From Medicago truncatula (Eukaryota > Streptophyta > Magnoliopsida > Fabales > Fabaceae), in NCBI RefSeq assembly GCF_003473485.1, contig NC_053049.1, forward strand, positions 31,579,292 to 31,643,291: a DNA stretch of 64,000 bases, written 5' to 3'. Each line of letters opens with the position of its first letter. The first letter of the stretch is position 1. The notes beneath the pieces are model-generated. The model worked only from the letters and a program-made list of their open reading frames with translations. It made no database searches and was not told the DNA's origin. Below are positions 11,092 to 23,956 of the stretch, in pieces. The position numbers and the translations under genes are program-made.

Positions 11092-11331
11092 ATGTCAGTG
11101 GAATATTACAGTGGAATTTACTACGGTGAGCTTGCTAATCCTTTGCAATGGCCACAGTTGAGGAAAAAACGACGCCTATTTGTTGTTCCCTCCAAAACAA
11201 GAACAAAACTGCTGCAAGTGCAACCTCTCCTAATGTTCCTCAGCAAAAACAACAGCTACCTTTCATTTCTGCCGTTGATTCGCGCCTTGATCCTCCTCCA
11301 AAATCCGCTTCTTCCAAAGGTTCTTTTTTGA
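11092..11331 (+). other. Overlapping upstream ORF in amine oxidase leader
   Basis: An ATG at 11092, in another frame, opens 79 codons that overrun the main start at 11148 and extend into intron 1. Its context (T at -3) is weak and that of the main ATG (G at -3 and +4) is better. If it lies in the mRNA it could lower translation; a GT donor-like site at 11123 (acg|gtgagc) leaves room for leader splicing. Not known to be functional. Confidence 0.3.
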
Positions 11332-14300
11332 TTTCAAAATATTTTTATTGTTTAAATATTTATTTATTTATGTTTGATGTGATCATTTTGGTGTTTGACT
11401 TGATCAACACTGCCATAGTTTTAAATTGTAGTAGTGGTCGCGATTAAACTTGTGATTACGCTTTGTGATGGTAATAAATTATTTGAAGGGATAGAAAGAG
11501 TTCAACTTTAGGTTGTTGGGGTGGAATAAACAAGTCAGTCAAATTAAATTAGTGTTGTTTTGAGTCAATTTTTTTCTTTTTTTTTGTCTAAGTAAAGCAC
11601 AAGTTAGCAACATCGTGTGTCGATCCAAGTGGTAAGAGACTCGAGCACCTTAAGTAGGTGGTCAGTAGTTCAATCTCTGACTGTATGGAAAAATCTCAAT
11701 TGGGAGGGAGAACTTACCTTGTGTGTCCAACAAGTTTCCCAGAGGAGATTAGTCACAATCAAACTCAGTTGAATACTTTGTACGTATGATATGGCTATAA
11801 ATTCACTGCATGTTTTCTCAGGGTAGTATTGTATTGAGTCTATTTATTTGTGTTTCTTTATTCTAATTATCTGACTCAATTGAATTTCAAGTTTTAGTAT
11901 TATTGATCTCATATAACTTCACCTTAAAGCATTGATGGCAATTATACACTGCATGTTCTTTTATGCTGGTTCTCAATCTTTTCTCTTTTGTTGTTTTGCT
12001 TTTTTGCTTGTGTTACTTACTTCCATGCCTTCTTGTTTTCTTTCTCTGTATGCTTGGTTATGGGAAATAATTTTACACAACTATTGCGACAACCTTTTAA
12101 ACGGTTAACACAATTCAAATAAGTGGTTAATTACGTTCAGTATATGGCTAATGAATATTACAGGTGTCAAATTTTTTTAACCACAAATTTATATGTGATT
12201 AACCACAATTTGAAGGTGTTCAAATCTACATGTAGTTGAACATCTGAAAATTATGGTTAACCACATCCAAATTCGTGTTTAATGAAGTTACATTGGTTGT
12301 TAATAAGTTTTTACACTTCGTGTATCAATTTACCATATACAGAACATAATCAATAATATATTTGAACTGCGTTAACCACTTAAAAAGTTGTAACCGAAGT
12401 AGTCAAATTTTAGTTGTTAAATAACACTGCTGTTTTATATTTTACCCCCGTTTTCGATTGGGACAGAATTAGGATTATAGGATTTAGCTTCTCTGTGGTG
12501 TTCTGCTTATGGATGCTTCAATTTTGATGCTATGTTTTGTTTGGTGGTGGATTAGGAAGCCTTGTTGTGTACTAAGTTTCATGCCTGCTTTTTTGATTTC
12601 CTATTTGTTGTTGATCTTGATCTTTGCTGCATAGTTTAACTTCTATTTCTCTTCAATGAAATTTTTTCTTCTATCAGAATTAAAAGATAGAAAAGAAACC
12701 ATTTCCTTTGACATAGGTATTACAGTAATGGCGAAAGCACAAACTTGCCATCCTTTGGATCCACTTTCTGCTGCTGAAATATCCGTAGCTGTTGCAACTG
12801 TTCGAGCAGCTGGAGCAACACCTGAGGTACATTAAACATTCTCCTCTTTTGGTGTAGATTTTTTTCTTGAGTTTTCACGCTGATGAAGATCTTTGATAAT
12901 CTTGTTAGGTAAGGGACGGTATACGGTTCATTGAAGTAGGCTTGGTAGAACCAGAAAAGCAAGTAGTTGCGTTAGCAGATGCGTACTTCTTCCCTCCTTT
13001 CCAGCCCTCGTTGCTCCCGAGAATAAAAGGTGGACCTGTGATTCCATCTAAATTGCCACCAAGGAAAGCGAGATTGGTTGTCTATAATAAGAAGTCAAAT
13101 GAGACAAGCATATGGATTGTTGAACTTACAGAAGTTCATGCAACAACTCGTGGCGGACATCATAGGGGCAAAGTGATTACTTCTACAGTTGTTCCAGATG
13201 TTCAGCCTCCCATGGTAAATATATACTATTAATCAATTTGAATGGATTTGGAAAGAAACACATGTTTGGACAGATTAAAAAATTGGGATTATTAATATAA
13301 CCAATAATCTATTCAAAATTGTTTATTTACATTATTCACTGTGAACCTACAGGATGCTGTGGAGTATGCTGAATGCGAAGCTGTTGTAAAGGACTTTCCT
13401 CCATTTCGAGAGGCAATGAAGAAAAGAGGAATTGAAGATATGGATCTTGTGATGGTGGATCCATGGTTAGCTGCTAAATCAAGATGATTTTGATTGACAC
13501 GTTACAATTTATTTCAGCCATTCTTTTATCTAATGTTTGTTATGTTGAATCTTAGGTGTGCCGGATATCATAGTGAAGGTGATGCTCCAAGCCGCAGACT
13601 TGCTAAACCACTGTTCTTTTGTAGGACTGAGAGTGACTGTCCTATGGAAAACGGCTATGCTCGTCCGGTGGAAGGAATACATGTACTTGTCGATATGCAA
13701 AATATGGTTGTCCTTGAGTTTGAAGATCGTAAGCTTGTTCCCCTTCCACAGGCTGATCCATTGAGAAATTATACTTCTGGTGAAACACGGGGAGGAGTTG
13801 ATCGAAGTGATGTGAAACCCTTACAGATTATTCAGCCAGATGGTCCAAGCTTTCGTGTCAATGGAAACTTCATTCAATGGCAGAAGGTGGTTCATCGTCT
13901 ATGTGCTTTTTCTAAAATTATTTCATATGAGATACATTGAGAAATGCTAAAACTAATTGTCGATTTTGCAGTGGAACTTTCGTATTGGATTCACTCCTAG
14001 GGAGGGTTTGGTTATTTATTCAGTAGCTTATATTGATGGAAGTCGTGGCCGAAGGCCTGTGGCCCACAGATTGAGTTTTGTTGAGATGGTTGTCCCTTAT
14101 GGAGATCCAAATGATCCTCATTATAGGAAAAATGCTTTTGATGCCGGGGAAGATGGCCTCGGTAAAAATGCTCATTCACTCAAGAAGGTCAAGGCATTTA
14201 TTTGGACATAGTTCCGACCATTCATATCTTAGTTTTCTCTAATTTTTTCTTTAGTTTAGAAGTTATTGAATTTCTTTTCCTTGATGACGTTTGTTTCAGG

Positions 14301-16682
14301 GCTGTGATTGTTTAGGCTATATCAAGTACTTCGATGCACACTTTACAAACTTTTATGGAGGCGTTGAAACAATTGAGAATTGTGTTTGCATGCATGAAGA
14401 AGATCATGGTATGTTATGGAAACATCAAGATTGGAGAACAGGTTTGGCTGAAGTTCGACGGTCTAGAAGGTTGACAGTGTCTTTTATATGCACTGTTGCT
14501 AACTATGAGTATGGATTTTACTGGCACTTTTATCAGGCAAGTCCATTAGCAGTGCATTTATCTTAGTCTTTTATATTATTTTGGTAGAACCAATCAAATA
14601 TTTTGAAGCCAAGATATAAGCTTTTAAAGTGATTGAATAACAAGCATGCGAGTTGGCTTTCTCTGCATTTATGTATTTGTGTTTTCCTACTTGCAGGATG
14701 GAAAAATAGAAGCTGAGGTCAAGCTCACAGGAATTCTCAGTTTAGGTGCATTGCAACAAGGTGAAACTCGAAAATATGGCACAACTATTGCACCTGGCTT
14801 ATATGCGCCTGTCCACCAACACTTTTTCGTTGCTCGTATGGACATGGCCGTTGATTGCAAGCCCGGTGAAGCATTTAATCAGGTCAGCATGCTATTATAT
14901 TTTGAATGGAGACTCGTTTTAATCCCTGATAAATCCAATTTAGTCTTTGATCACTATGTGAGAATTTATTCGGATGATATTCACCTTCTGTCTGACCAGG
15001 TTGTTGAGGTGAATGTCAAAGTTGAAGAGCCGGGAAAGAATAATGTTCACAACAATGCATTTTATGCCGAGGAAAAACTGCTTAAATCAGAATTAGAAGC
15101 AATGCGTGATTGTGACCCTTTATCTGCTCGTCATTGGATTGTAAGTTATTATTCCTTCATTTTTATCCCCAAAAAAGGAAAGAAAAATCATCAGAGGTTA
15201 ATTATTTTTCCTATATGATCTTTCCTCTATCACACTCCACTGTAGAAATTGTAACAGGGACAATCTGTATATTTTCAAATCTGGCAGCTGTTCTATGCTT
15301 CTTCTGTTCTGTAAGTTATGGAAGATGTTGCCAAGTTTTTGTGCTGCATATGTTATATATATTTTATAAGAAAATAGAACATGCATTGTCAATGAAAACA
15401 AGTTTAACACCGATGGCCAAATTGATTACGAAGTGGGATTAGTTACGTGATTCTGGTAGGCAATTAGTTCAAGAATATTGCAACATAGTAGTATCATATC
15501 CACTTATATTAAGAAAGTATAGACAATTAATTAGACCAATTTTTTCTTGTAGATTTATATACATTCTTGTTTTTAAAATCATATTCATGAACATCTATTG
15601 CCGATTTTTTCATGTATCGTTATTCAAATTTTTCAAGTGCACATTTCCTGCAAACATATTCACCGTCTCTAGCTTCTACCTAGAGTTTCTCAAGTATATC
15701 GTTTGTTTTTAGGTTAGGAACACGAGGAGTGTGAACCGGACTGGGCATCTAACGGGTTACAAACTAGTTCCTGGTTCGAATTGTTTACCTTTAGCTGGAT
15801 CAGAGGCTAAGTTTTTAAGAAGAGCAGCTTTCTTGAAGCACAATCTATGGGTTACTCCTTACGCACGCGACGAATTGCATCCTGGTGGAGAGTTCCCTAA
15901 TCAAAATCCCCGCGTTGGAGAGGGTTTGGCTACTTGGGTTAAGCAAAATCGACCATTGGAAGAAGCTGACATAGTTCTCTGGTTAGTTTCTTCAAAATAT
16001 GTTATCAAACTATCAAAGATAATTTATGTGCATGGATTATATAATCCATTTGTATGAATTGGAGCCTATCACAGGTAGCTAAGGTAGTTCATGATTGTGG
16101 TTTATGATTTCAATGACCAAAGACTAATCGAACATGAACCAAATATTTGACAATAAAACAAAAAACAAGTAGATTATAAAATTATGATGAAGATGAAAAC
16201 GATAAAAAAAAAATCATACGGACCAAAAATGCATATAAGCCTTTGATACTATTATCATTAATTTTTGTACATAACATTATCTTATTTGGCGGAAATATTT
16301 CAGGTACGTATTTGGGGTGACACACATTCCTCGATTGGAAGACTGGCCTGTTATGCCCGTGGAACACATTGGTTTTATGCTTATGGTATTTCCATTCGCC
16401 TTAACTTATAAGTCTTTGTCACTCTTTCTTTCCAAAATTGAGATGAGTTTGATATTGAAACACTAGAGATTTGCATTTTGTCTTCAGCTTTAATAAATCA
16501 TAAACCTTTTAATAGAATTGAATCTGATTGTGTACATGCACAATTTGTTTATGATGTAGCCACATGGATTTTTCAATTGCTCACCAGCAGTAGATGTTCC
16601 ACCAAGCCCAGGTGATTTGGATGATAAAGAGAATGGAATGCCTGCTAAGCATAGTCAGAATGGTTTAATTGCCAAGCTTTGA
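11148..16682 (+). CDS. Copper amine oxidase, peroxisomal type
   Basis: Oxidises primary amines (putrescine, probably spermidine) to aldehyde, ammonia and H2O2. Exons: 11148-11319, 12717-12826, 12909-13214, 13353-13465, 13556-13886, 13972-14187, 14300-14536, 14697-14882, 15000-15140, 15713-15981, 16304-16385, 16560-16682; total 2286 nt, 761 aa. All phases join. Intron 7 uses a GC donor (cag|gcaagt); the others are GT-AG. Catalytic features: base Asp401 (FDAGEDGLG), topaquinone precursor Tyr485 in TVANYEY, copper ligands His535 and His537 (APVHQHFF) and His701 ([11 protein letters not shown]). There is no signal peptide, and the C-terminus GLIAKL ends in AKL, a PTS1 signal. Order and length match the Arabidopsis At2g42490 (CuAO-zeta) class. 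I chose the first ATG in frame with exon 2. Intron 1 (1.4 kb) holds a SINE-like repeat. The gene looks intact. Confidence 0.93.
11605..11790 (+). mobile_element. SINE-like tRNA-derived repeat in intron 1
   Basis: An A-box-like aagtggtaagagactcgag and a B-box-like agttcaatctc are spaced about 35 bp apart as in pol III promoters. They are followed by a body with acaagtttcccagaggagatt. It lies within the first intron of the amine oxidase gene. The ends were not resolved. Confidence 0.45.
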
Positions 16683-18309
16683 AAGCTCCAAAAGCAGAGA
16701 TATTCAGGCTCATTAAGCTTCTTTATGTGGAATAAGTGGTTCTTCAAAATTAAAATTGAATAAGTGGTTCTATTCTACCTAATTGAACATTTAATATTGC
16801 TGCTCGTCTTAATTAATCCATGGTGGTGTGTAACACTGGTTATTTAAAAACAGTTTAATGTGTAATTTGTTTGTATATAGATGTAATTCTCTCTCTTAAT
16901 CCAGTGGTATATATCCTACTACACCATAATGTTGGATAATGTGATCAACTTTGTCTCTTCTTCTCTCTCTGTCCAAATCTCGAACCGAGTACTTTAAGGT
17001 GGAACGCTAATCTTGCAACCAAGTGACCTCTCGGGAGACGGACAACATGATTCAAAACATAACAAAAGGACCAATATATCAAATGAGAATGTATCATTAC
17101 GAGTATATAATGTTGTTAGAAGGATATAATCTTTCCTTTCATTCTCATGTAAAAAATAGTATTAAAAAAATGAAAGAACCAATATATCAAGCAAGAATTT
17201 TCTCACTAGTACATAACAAAAGGACCTTGCATGAGTATACAAGGTTTTTGCTAGTTACACCCTCTTTTTATCTAGTTACACCTGCTACAAATTTTAAACA
17301 TAAGAAAAGGAACAATATATTCTTGTAACTAATTCAAATTTTCAAACACTAACCAGAACATCCACAACCACATCTCCTTCTCTTTATAGCCATGAAAACG
17401 ACGAAGCAATCACAGCAAGCATGTTTGATTTTGTCTTCTCATGTAACCTTTTCAAATGCCTATTGTTTAGATTAAGTTTTTTATTTAGTAATTTAGATTT
17501 GGAGATTTCTACGAATTAATAAGGATACTTTTAAGAGAATGAAATTCACGTATGATTGGGAATTTTTTTTTAAATAAGTATATGAACTCATTTCACACAA
17601 GTGTACATAAACATTTTTTGTTGAATGATTTTGTGTATCGTTTTTCATGGTTGAGAATCGTACCTAAACGTAATTCATGTGCATTTACTTTAACTCAATT
17701 CAAGCATATATACTTAAATTAGGTTTAAGTACATTTACACAAGATCAACTTATGATGGTTTACATAAACTTGGTCACATATCACATGTATATTTTGAATT
17801 TCTAGATCTTACACAAACTAAGTTCAAGTATGTTCACACAAACTTAATTTATGTAAGTTTACGAGAATGTTACGCCAAGAATATTTTGGATTTCACCGTT
17901 AAATATTTTAATTTTGAGGGTTGTTATCAAGAAAATATGAAGTATAACTAGAATAAAAAATCTACTAATAAAGAATATACTTTTAACTGAACTACAATTA
18001 ACATATGTCCATGCTAAAAACTTGTTTAGATTTTTTTTATGTCATTTGTTTAGTTGTTTTTGGTGATGTATGTAATTTGTTTATATGTAGCAAGTATATG
18101 GGGTGATAGATAGGATAACAATGACTTCACATTATTATTATGATGATAGTGTTGAACCTGCCAATTATTGGTGATCACAACAGCATAGATTTTTTATGAT
18201 AAAAAAAAGGGGGGGCCGTTCAACTAAAGCATAGGATTCTAATCTTTCCCTCCATGTGACCTGTTTGTTTACCATTTGAATGAATGAATCCATTAGCTAA
18301 TATTACAAT
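16683..18309. other. Spacer after amine oxidase
   Basis: The first ~200 bases are the probable 3' UTR of the amine oxidase, including a near-tandem aataagtggttct at 16730-16765. Beyond that there is no gene; 17023-17328 is open but low-complexity and unsupported. Confidence 0.5.
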
Positions 18310-18510
18310 AGTATTACGGATAGAACCTTCCCACAATCAATCCATACCCAAAATCGGATAACCCATAATTCAACCCAAACCAAACCGAAAATTAATGGGT
18401 TTGTCCAAATCCACCCATTAACATAATGGATGAACTTTTTACCGCACGCAAACCGGAGTGGTTCGGGTGTTGGGTTTAGCCAAACCCACCCACGAACACC
18501 CCTAATATTT
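18310..18510. repeat. Repeat ending ...cacccacgaacacccctaa
   Basis: A run rich in aacccaaaccaaaccgaaaa and caaacccacccacgaacacc, typical of dispersed plant repeats with hAT-like ends (TAGGGGTGTTCG on the other strand). The left end is unclear and it has no coding capacity. Confidence 0.4.
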
Positions 18511-19504
18511 ATGTTAAAAATGTTGATTTATATTATTAAATAAGATTAACTTAAATTGATTATTTTGTGTTTGTAAAAAAAAGAAAAAATCATTATTTTG
18601 CGACCTTAATATTAACAAGTGAATTTTTAGTTCTGCACAAAAAACATGTGAATTTTTAGAGGGAAGATCCAAAGTGATCCCTCTCAAAAAAAACAAAATG
18701 GGAGCCACTTTGCTCCTTCCTAACAAAAATATAATTTTTAATCTTTTAAAAGAATAAATCACTACACTTAAGACTTCTTTATATGAACCGCTTGACCAAA
18801 AAAAAAGTCTTTATATGAACCATCATCATATTAAAATTAGTTTGTTTGCTGATTGGATTTTCTGTCCACCAATCATGGCATATCATCAGATTGGCTACAT
18901 ATCTTGCGACAAAACTAAGAGTAATTATACTCACTAAATATTTTCTCTTATAAAAAAAATGGATCTTATAAAAATAAAAACACGTTTTAGTTTCTAATAA
19001 TATTCTTAAAGAGACATTTCAATTTCTCTTTCAGATTTTCATGCATTGCATGTAAACATTCATGCCTCATCAAAATCTAGTACTGATTGAATGCAACTAC
19101 TTGTTCGAGAAGCAACAAAAGATTTTCCATACAAGCGTGGAAATACACCCAGAAAAGAAATTAAAAATAAAAAATAAAATACAACTCATAAATTTACTAT
19201 GGTTCCACACTTCATTCCTCCATCTATAATATTTCAACATAATATTTTATTACTCAACCTGCTTAATTTTAAAAGGAGGAAATTGCAAACTCACTCGTAC
19301 ATTTTCGCGCAAAAAATTGCAAACCTCTCAACTAAAATTGAAAATTTTTACAATAAGGAAGCGAGAGTGAGATCATAGTATTGGATCTTTGTATCGAAAG
19401 TGTTCATGACACTGTAGTCAAGAGGCATGTTCGGTTGATAATAACACCGATGCAAGTATAGGATGTGAGAGACCAACACTTAAGGAACAAAGATTGTTGT
19501 TGTA

Positions 19505-19932
19505 TGACAAGTGTGGTTAAGAGTTTTACATTAGGATATAAAAGTGGATGATGAGATATATATAAGTTAGAGAACTTGTGTACTTAATATCTTAAAGTTT
19601 TGAATAAATATGTAGTGTCTAACTCACTTATGCGATTGCTCTAAGTCCAATGTGATGATTCTCTCGTGCTCCAATGATCCAACAAGGATATCAGAGTCAG
19701 AGATCCAGCTTGTGAGGAAGGTAGAAGTGGTTTCTGGTGCTAGATTGATCATGCAAAGAGAATCTCACACTTGTGGGATTAGAAAATGTTGATGTGTTAA
19801 TGTTAGTTAGAAATCTCACATTTAATGAAAAAGGAAACGTTGAGTAATATAAATGTGAGATGCATATCTCCGGTGTCTTAAGATTTTGATTTAATGTGTT
19901 ATCCAAACACTTATGTGGTTCTTCTTAATGTA
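19505..19932 (+). mobile_element. Possible degenerate TRIM-type LTR element
   Basis: Two loosely similar segments (about 19505-19660 and 19790-19932) share gtgtct/gtgtta and cacttatg followed by gttct motifs in the same order. Between them, right after the first, stands aggatatcagagtcagag, close to the initiator-Met primer site. The similarity is low by eye, so this is tentative. Confidence 0.3.
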
Positions 19933-21301
19933 ATAAAATAATCCATCACAATGTTATAAGGCTCCTTAGAAATCTTTTCATTACTCTGTGTGAGTTTAGA
20001 AGTAGTTTTAGATTAAAATCGAATATTTTTTTTATGATTGTGATTGAACAAAAATGTAAGAAAAACCTACAAAAAAGAATGTAAAAACACATACACTTAT
20101 AATTGTATCAATACCTATATATAAATAGGATACACGATTTTGGGTTGATTTTTTATCTTTCAATTATAACCTTCATTTAAATAATTTTGTCGGAAATTTA
20201 ATCGTTCTAATTACAATTTTACTTTTTATAAAATATTATTTTAATCTTTAATTAAAAAAATAATTAAATCTCATTAAAAATAATATTACTACAATATAAA
20301 CAATATAAATTTGATTGCAAAATATTCTAAAAAACTTATAATCAAATACGATAAAATAAACATATCATAACATATAATATAAAAGCGGAAAGACAAACAT
20401 ATTTTTTAATTAATATAAATAGTAATTATCTATCTAGGTAATTAGGTATGGATGTATGGTGCATTTTCTATATATCCAAAGTAAGAATGTAAGTAAGGCA
20501 GAAAACTCTAAAAGTGAAGATAAAGATAAGAGCAGAGAGTATAATAAAGTGGAACTGTACCTAGGTAAGGACGTGTGGTGTGTGAGTGTCATGTGTGTGT
20601 GGGGCTTTAACTTAATTTAATGTTGGTCAATCAAGCAAGCAGTCGTGCAGCATCAGCCAACCTCTTTGAAAAGAAAGGATTGCCTGTCTTCTTCAAATTC
20701 GTATTTGGCAACTAAACCATTATTGGTTTACTTACCTTTTAATAATATTTTGACTTCAATTTTGTCACTTTTCCGCGTGATCATGCACAGTAGTCGCACA
20801 TACATTACACGTAAAAACGATAAATAATTCATATAAATGTTTATCAAGTATTTAAAAAAAAAAAAAATTATTTCATATTTATTGTAAGTTCCTTTGAGCA
20901 AATATAATTTCTTTCAAACAAACCCTAATTTTTGTTCAACTTAGAATCAGAAGCTCTATTTGCAGACAACTTAGTACTTATTTTTAAACCATAATAATAA
21001 CAAAAGAAGCCGAAACATCATAGTTTAATTAGGAAATCAACTAGTACTTCACAATTCATTTCATAAAAGAAAAAAAAAAAAAAACAAGACTACTCAATAA
21101 AGATAAACAAGATTCAAGCATACAAACAATTTTTATTCATTATATACAAAATAGTCCTAATCTTTGAACTTCTATAGCTAGAGAAAAGAAAACACATAGA
21201 GAAAATTAACTAAGGTACATAACATAATAAAAGCTATAGCTAGCTAAAAACTAAGGTCACAAAACATTGACAACTATATATTTTTTTCCTCCTTGGTACA
21301 A
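19933..21301. other. A+T-rich spacer
   Basis: No gene or recognised repeat. The last ~170 bases probably include the 3' UTR of the SMR gene. Confidence 0.5.
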
Positions 21302-21652
21302 TCAATTAGCACTTTCAACATGACGTATAAACACATTTTCTAAATCTGGTGCTTTAAAAAACTCTCTTACAACACCACTACTTTGGTAGTTCCACTTCAA
21401 AGAAGATTTTTGCTTCCTAGGAGCAGGTGGACAAGTGAATGATGTTGGAATTTTTGATTCCTCATTTGTTGGTGTTGAACATTCTTCTATTTCAATTTCA
21501 ACTTCTTCTTTTTGTTGTTCCTTCTCAATAGAATTTGTCTGTATTGGCTTCAATGGAGCACGTAACGCTATTCCAGCTATAACCCATTTTCTACTATTAT
21601 TTTCTGATTCAAACCCTCCTTCTACTACTTGTGCCTTCTCAGAGTACCCCAT
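21302..21652 (-). CDS. SIAMESE-RELATED CDK inhibitor (SMR6-like)
   Basis: A single-exon 116-aa protein. SMR proteins bind cyclin-CDK complexes in the nucleus and restrain mitosis, promoting endoreduplication or stress arrest. The core SMR motif lies at residues 58-82: CSTPTNEESKIP then CPPAPRK (74-80). The N-terminal KWVIAGIALRAPLKPI (22-37) and the C-terminal VREFFKAPDLENVFIRHVE (95-113) are the extra blocks that mark the SMR6/SMR8 branch. Residues 42-57 are Glu/Lys-rich. The length and lack of introns fit the family. The start ATG at 21652 is the only upstream in-frame Met; the upstream minus-strand DNA (21660-21840) is CT-rich, like a leader. It looks intact. Confidence 0.85.
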   Translation of the reverse strand: MGYSEKAQVVEGGFESENNSRKWVIAGIALRAPLKPIQTNSIEKEQQKEEVEIEIEECSTPTNEESKIPTSFTCPPAPRKQKSSLKWNYQSSGVVREFFKAPDLENVFIRHVESAN

Positions 21653-22524
21653 ATTGGACCCAAAAAAATAAATATGTAAGACTAAGGTTTTTAAAATAAA
21701 TATGTGTTAGTATAAAGTAAGGAATATGAAGAAATGAAATTTTGGAGAAGGAAAGGAAGAAGAGGGAAAAGAGAAAGAGTTTTTTGAGAGATGGAAAGAG
21801 AAAAGAGTAAGATATGGTATTAAATGTGAAAGTGGGGGGTATGATGTTGAAAGTTGCGTGTTAGAAAAGAAGATTGGGAACCAATGAGAAAAGGGAATAA
21901 GAGAGAACCCGAGGAAACTCGTGACATAAGCAAAGACGATATATTAACTAAACTAAAATAATATAATTAATAATAACATGAAACCAATGGTAAGCAAAGA
22001 GATGTCCATGATGAACATTGGGTAGGAAATATAAGGTGATTAAAGAATTATTACAAAATTATTGATAGTATTATGTTTCAAGTTGAACTATGGACTTCAA
22101 TTTTTATTATTGTGGTGTGATACTTTTTATTTTTGGTAAATCACTTTTTTTAACAATACTAGGTTTCAATTGGTTTCTATATTGAAAATGATATTTTGAC
22201 CTCCAAATTTTGTTGTTAAATATAATTGATATTTACATGTATTCTGATATATGTGTAAGTTATAGAAGATACAACCTCCATTTTAATGTGTATTTTGATT
22301 ATTGTTTGCTTATAATTCATTTTGATGAAGTATCAATTAGTAACAATGTTGTCATGTATTCTCATTAGCAAAAAAGTTTGAGCTCCCGATTTGGGAATAT
22401 GAGTCAAATTTTTAGTGACTAAACCAACATTGGTTGAACTCCTTTTTTTTTTTCCTTACCATGTGGTTTCTAGAAAAAAGTGTGGATTCTAATTGTAATC
22501 TTGAGTAGAATCAGCAAATTAATA

Positions 22525-22844
22525 GCCCCTCCGTACTATATTATAAGCAAAAAAAAATAATTTCATGCTTATTAAGAGAATTAAAATATAGTAGTTTGTA
22601 ACATAATTTCTTGTGTTATCCATAAAATAAGTTTAATAAGAAGATGGAAAAACAATTTTCATTAGTTGTTGATTATAGAGAAAATGAAATGGAGATCAAA
22701 TTAAATGCAGTTTGCATTTAATTTTCCTTAAAAAAATATGATTTTTTGAAATAACATAATTAAATGTGATAAAAATTAATTTTTTTTCTTATAATTTAGG
22801 ATAAAGAATATGAGTTTTTTTGCTTATAATTTAGGACAGAGGAG
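22525..22844. mobile_element. Stowaway-like MITE, second family
   Basis: The left end cccctccgtactatattata and the right end (reverse strand) ctcctctgtcctaaattata, each followed by agcaaaaaaa, are inverted repeats flanked by TA. The right end is partly duplicated (cttataatttagga occurs twice). Non-coding. Confidence 0.7.
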
Positions 22845-23219
22845 TAAATTTTAGTTATAATAATCTTGGTTTAGTCAAACTTTTTTTATCGTGTTCGATA
22901 AGTTATTTAGTCATACTTCTTTTTTATCATGTTTGAGCTCATTTTAGTTATGAATACATGATAATCTTGGTAAGCAAAGATGATTATTATAATAACTAAG
23001 ATTCAAATTCTCTTGAATGATTTCTTTTGTTATTAAAACTCATTAATCATTTGAATTTAAGAATTTTATCTATTAGTTTATTAACATGCAAATTCTTGAT
23101 ATACACATTTTTTTTTTTTTGGTACAAGATATACACATATTTTATTAGTCCACTCTTCATTCTTTCTATTTGTTCTTTAATGTAAGTCTAAAATAATTTA
23201 TACACAAAAATGTAGTTAA
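22845..23219. other. A+T-rich spacer
   Basis: Nothing recognised. Confidence 0.5.
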
Positions 23220-23365
23220 TATGACTTTAAAATTTAAACCCACTTGAATTGGTTTAATGGTGTTGATTTGGGCTCTTGAAGTGGTCCCCTCCTTAAAATC
23301 TTAGATTCAATTCACCCGGTGTTAATTTGAATGAACTAATTTAACTTGTTAAAAAAAACTTTAAA
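23220..23365 (+). mobile_element. SINE-like repeat
   Basis: An A-box-like ttggtttaatggtgttgatt, a B-box-like agattcaattcacc, then ggtgttaatttgaatgaact and an A-rich end. This is the organisation of tRNA-derived plant SINEs, but diverged. Confidence 0.4.
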
Positions 23366-23956
23366 ATTTAAAAACGATTATGTGAAAAATAATAATTAAA
23401 AAAGATAATTGAATTGGAATAAGTTTTATCTGAAAAGGTAACAGCTAAAATGGAATGGAGGAGTTACTTGCATTATAGTCTTCAAACCTGTAAAGAGAGC
23501 TTATTCTTAATTTGTTCAAACAGTAACACATCATATAATTTTTTATTTTTTTTTACAAAACACATCATATAATCTTATAATGAAAATAAAACTAAATTAT
23601 TCGAATTCTATTTTGAATGAATAATAAGAAAAATGTTCAAGAGTTATCATTGATGCTAATAATATCAAATATTATATCTATCTATATAATATTCAAATTC
23701 AAATAAATAACTTGTGTTCCAACACTTTATAGTTTTTGTAAAAAAATAAATAAACAACTTTAGTTTAGTAGCTTACCCTGCTACCTTACTACCCTAAGCA
23801 TATATACTATAATAAACTATATGCTATGCATATATTAGCTCCAAAAAAAAAAATATATATATTTGGATGGATTTGGCGCCAATATTTTGGTGAAAAAGAG
23901 GGAGTAAAGAGTGGGTTGAAATTTGGCGCCAATTGTTTAGGTTATTATTGGGATCA

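Noticed and set aside
16920..17045. Possible minus-strand SINE (gttgcaagattag, ggttcgagat)
   Set aside because: A-box and B-box-like words are present but no tail or target duplication is visible; not enough to call.
20645..20827. 60-codon + strand ORF
   Set aside because: No motif, no conservation clue, A+T-rich flank.
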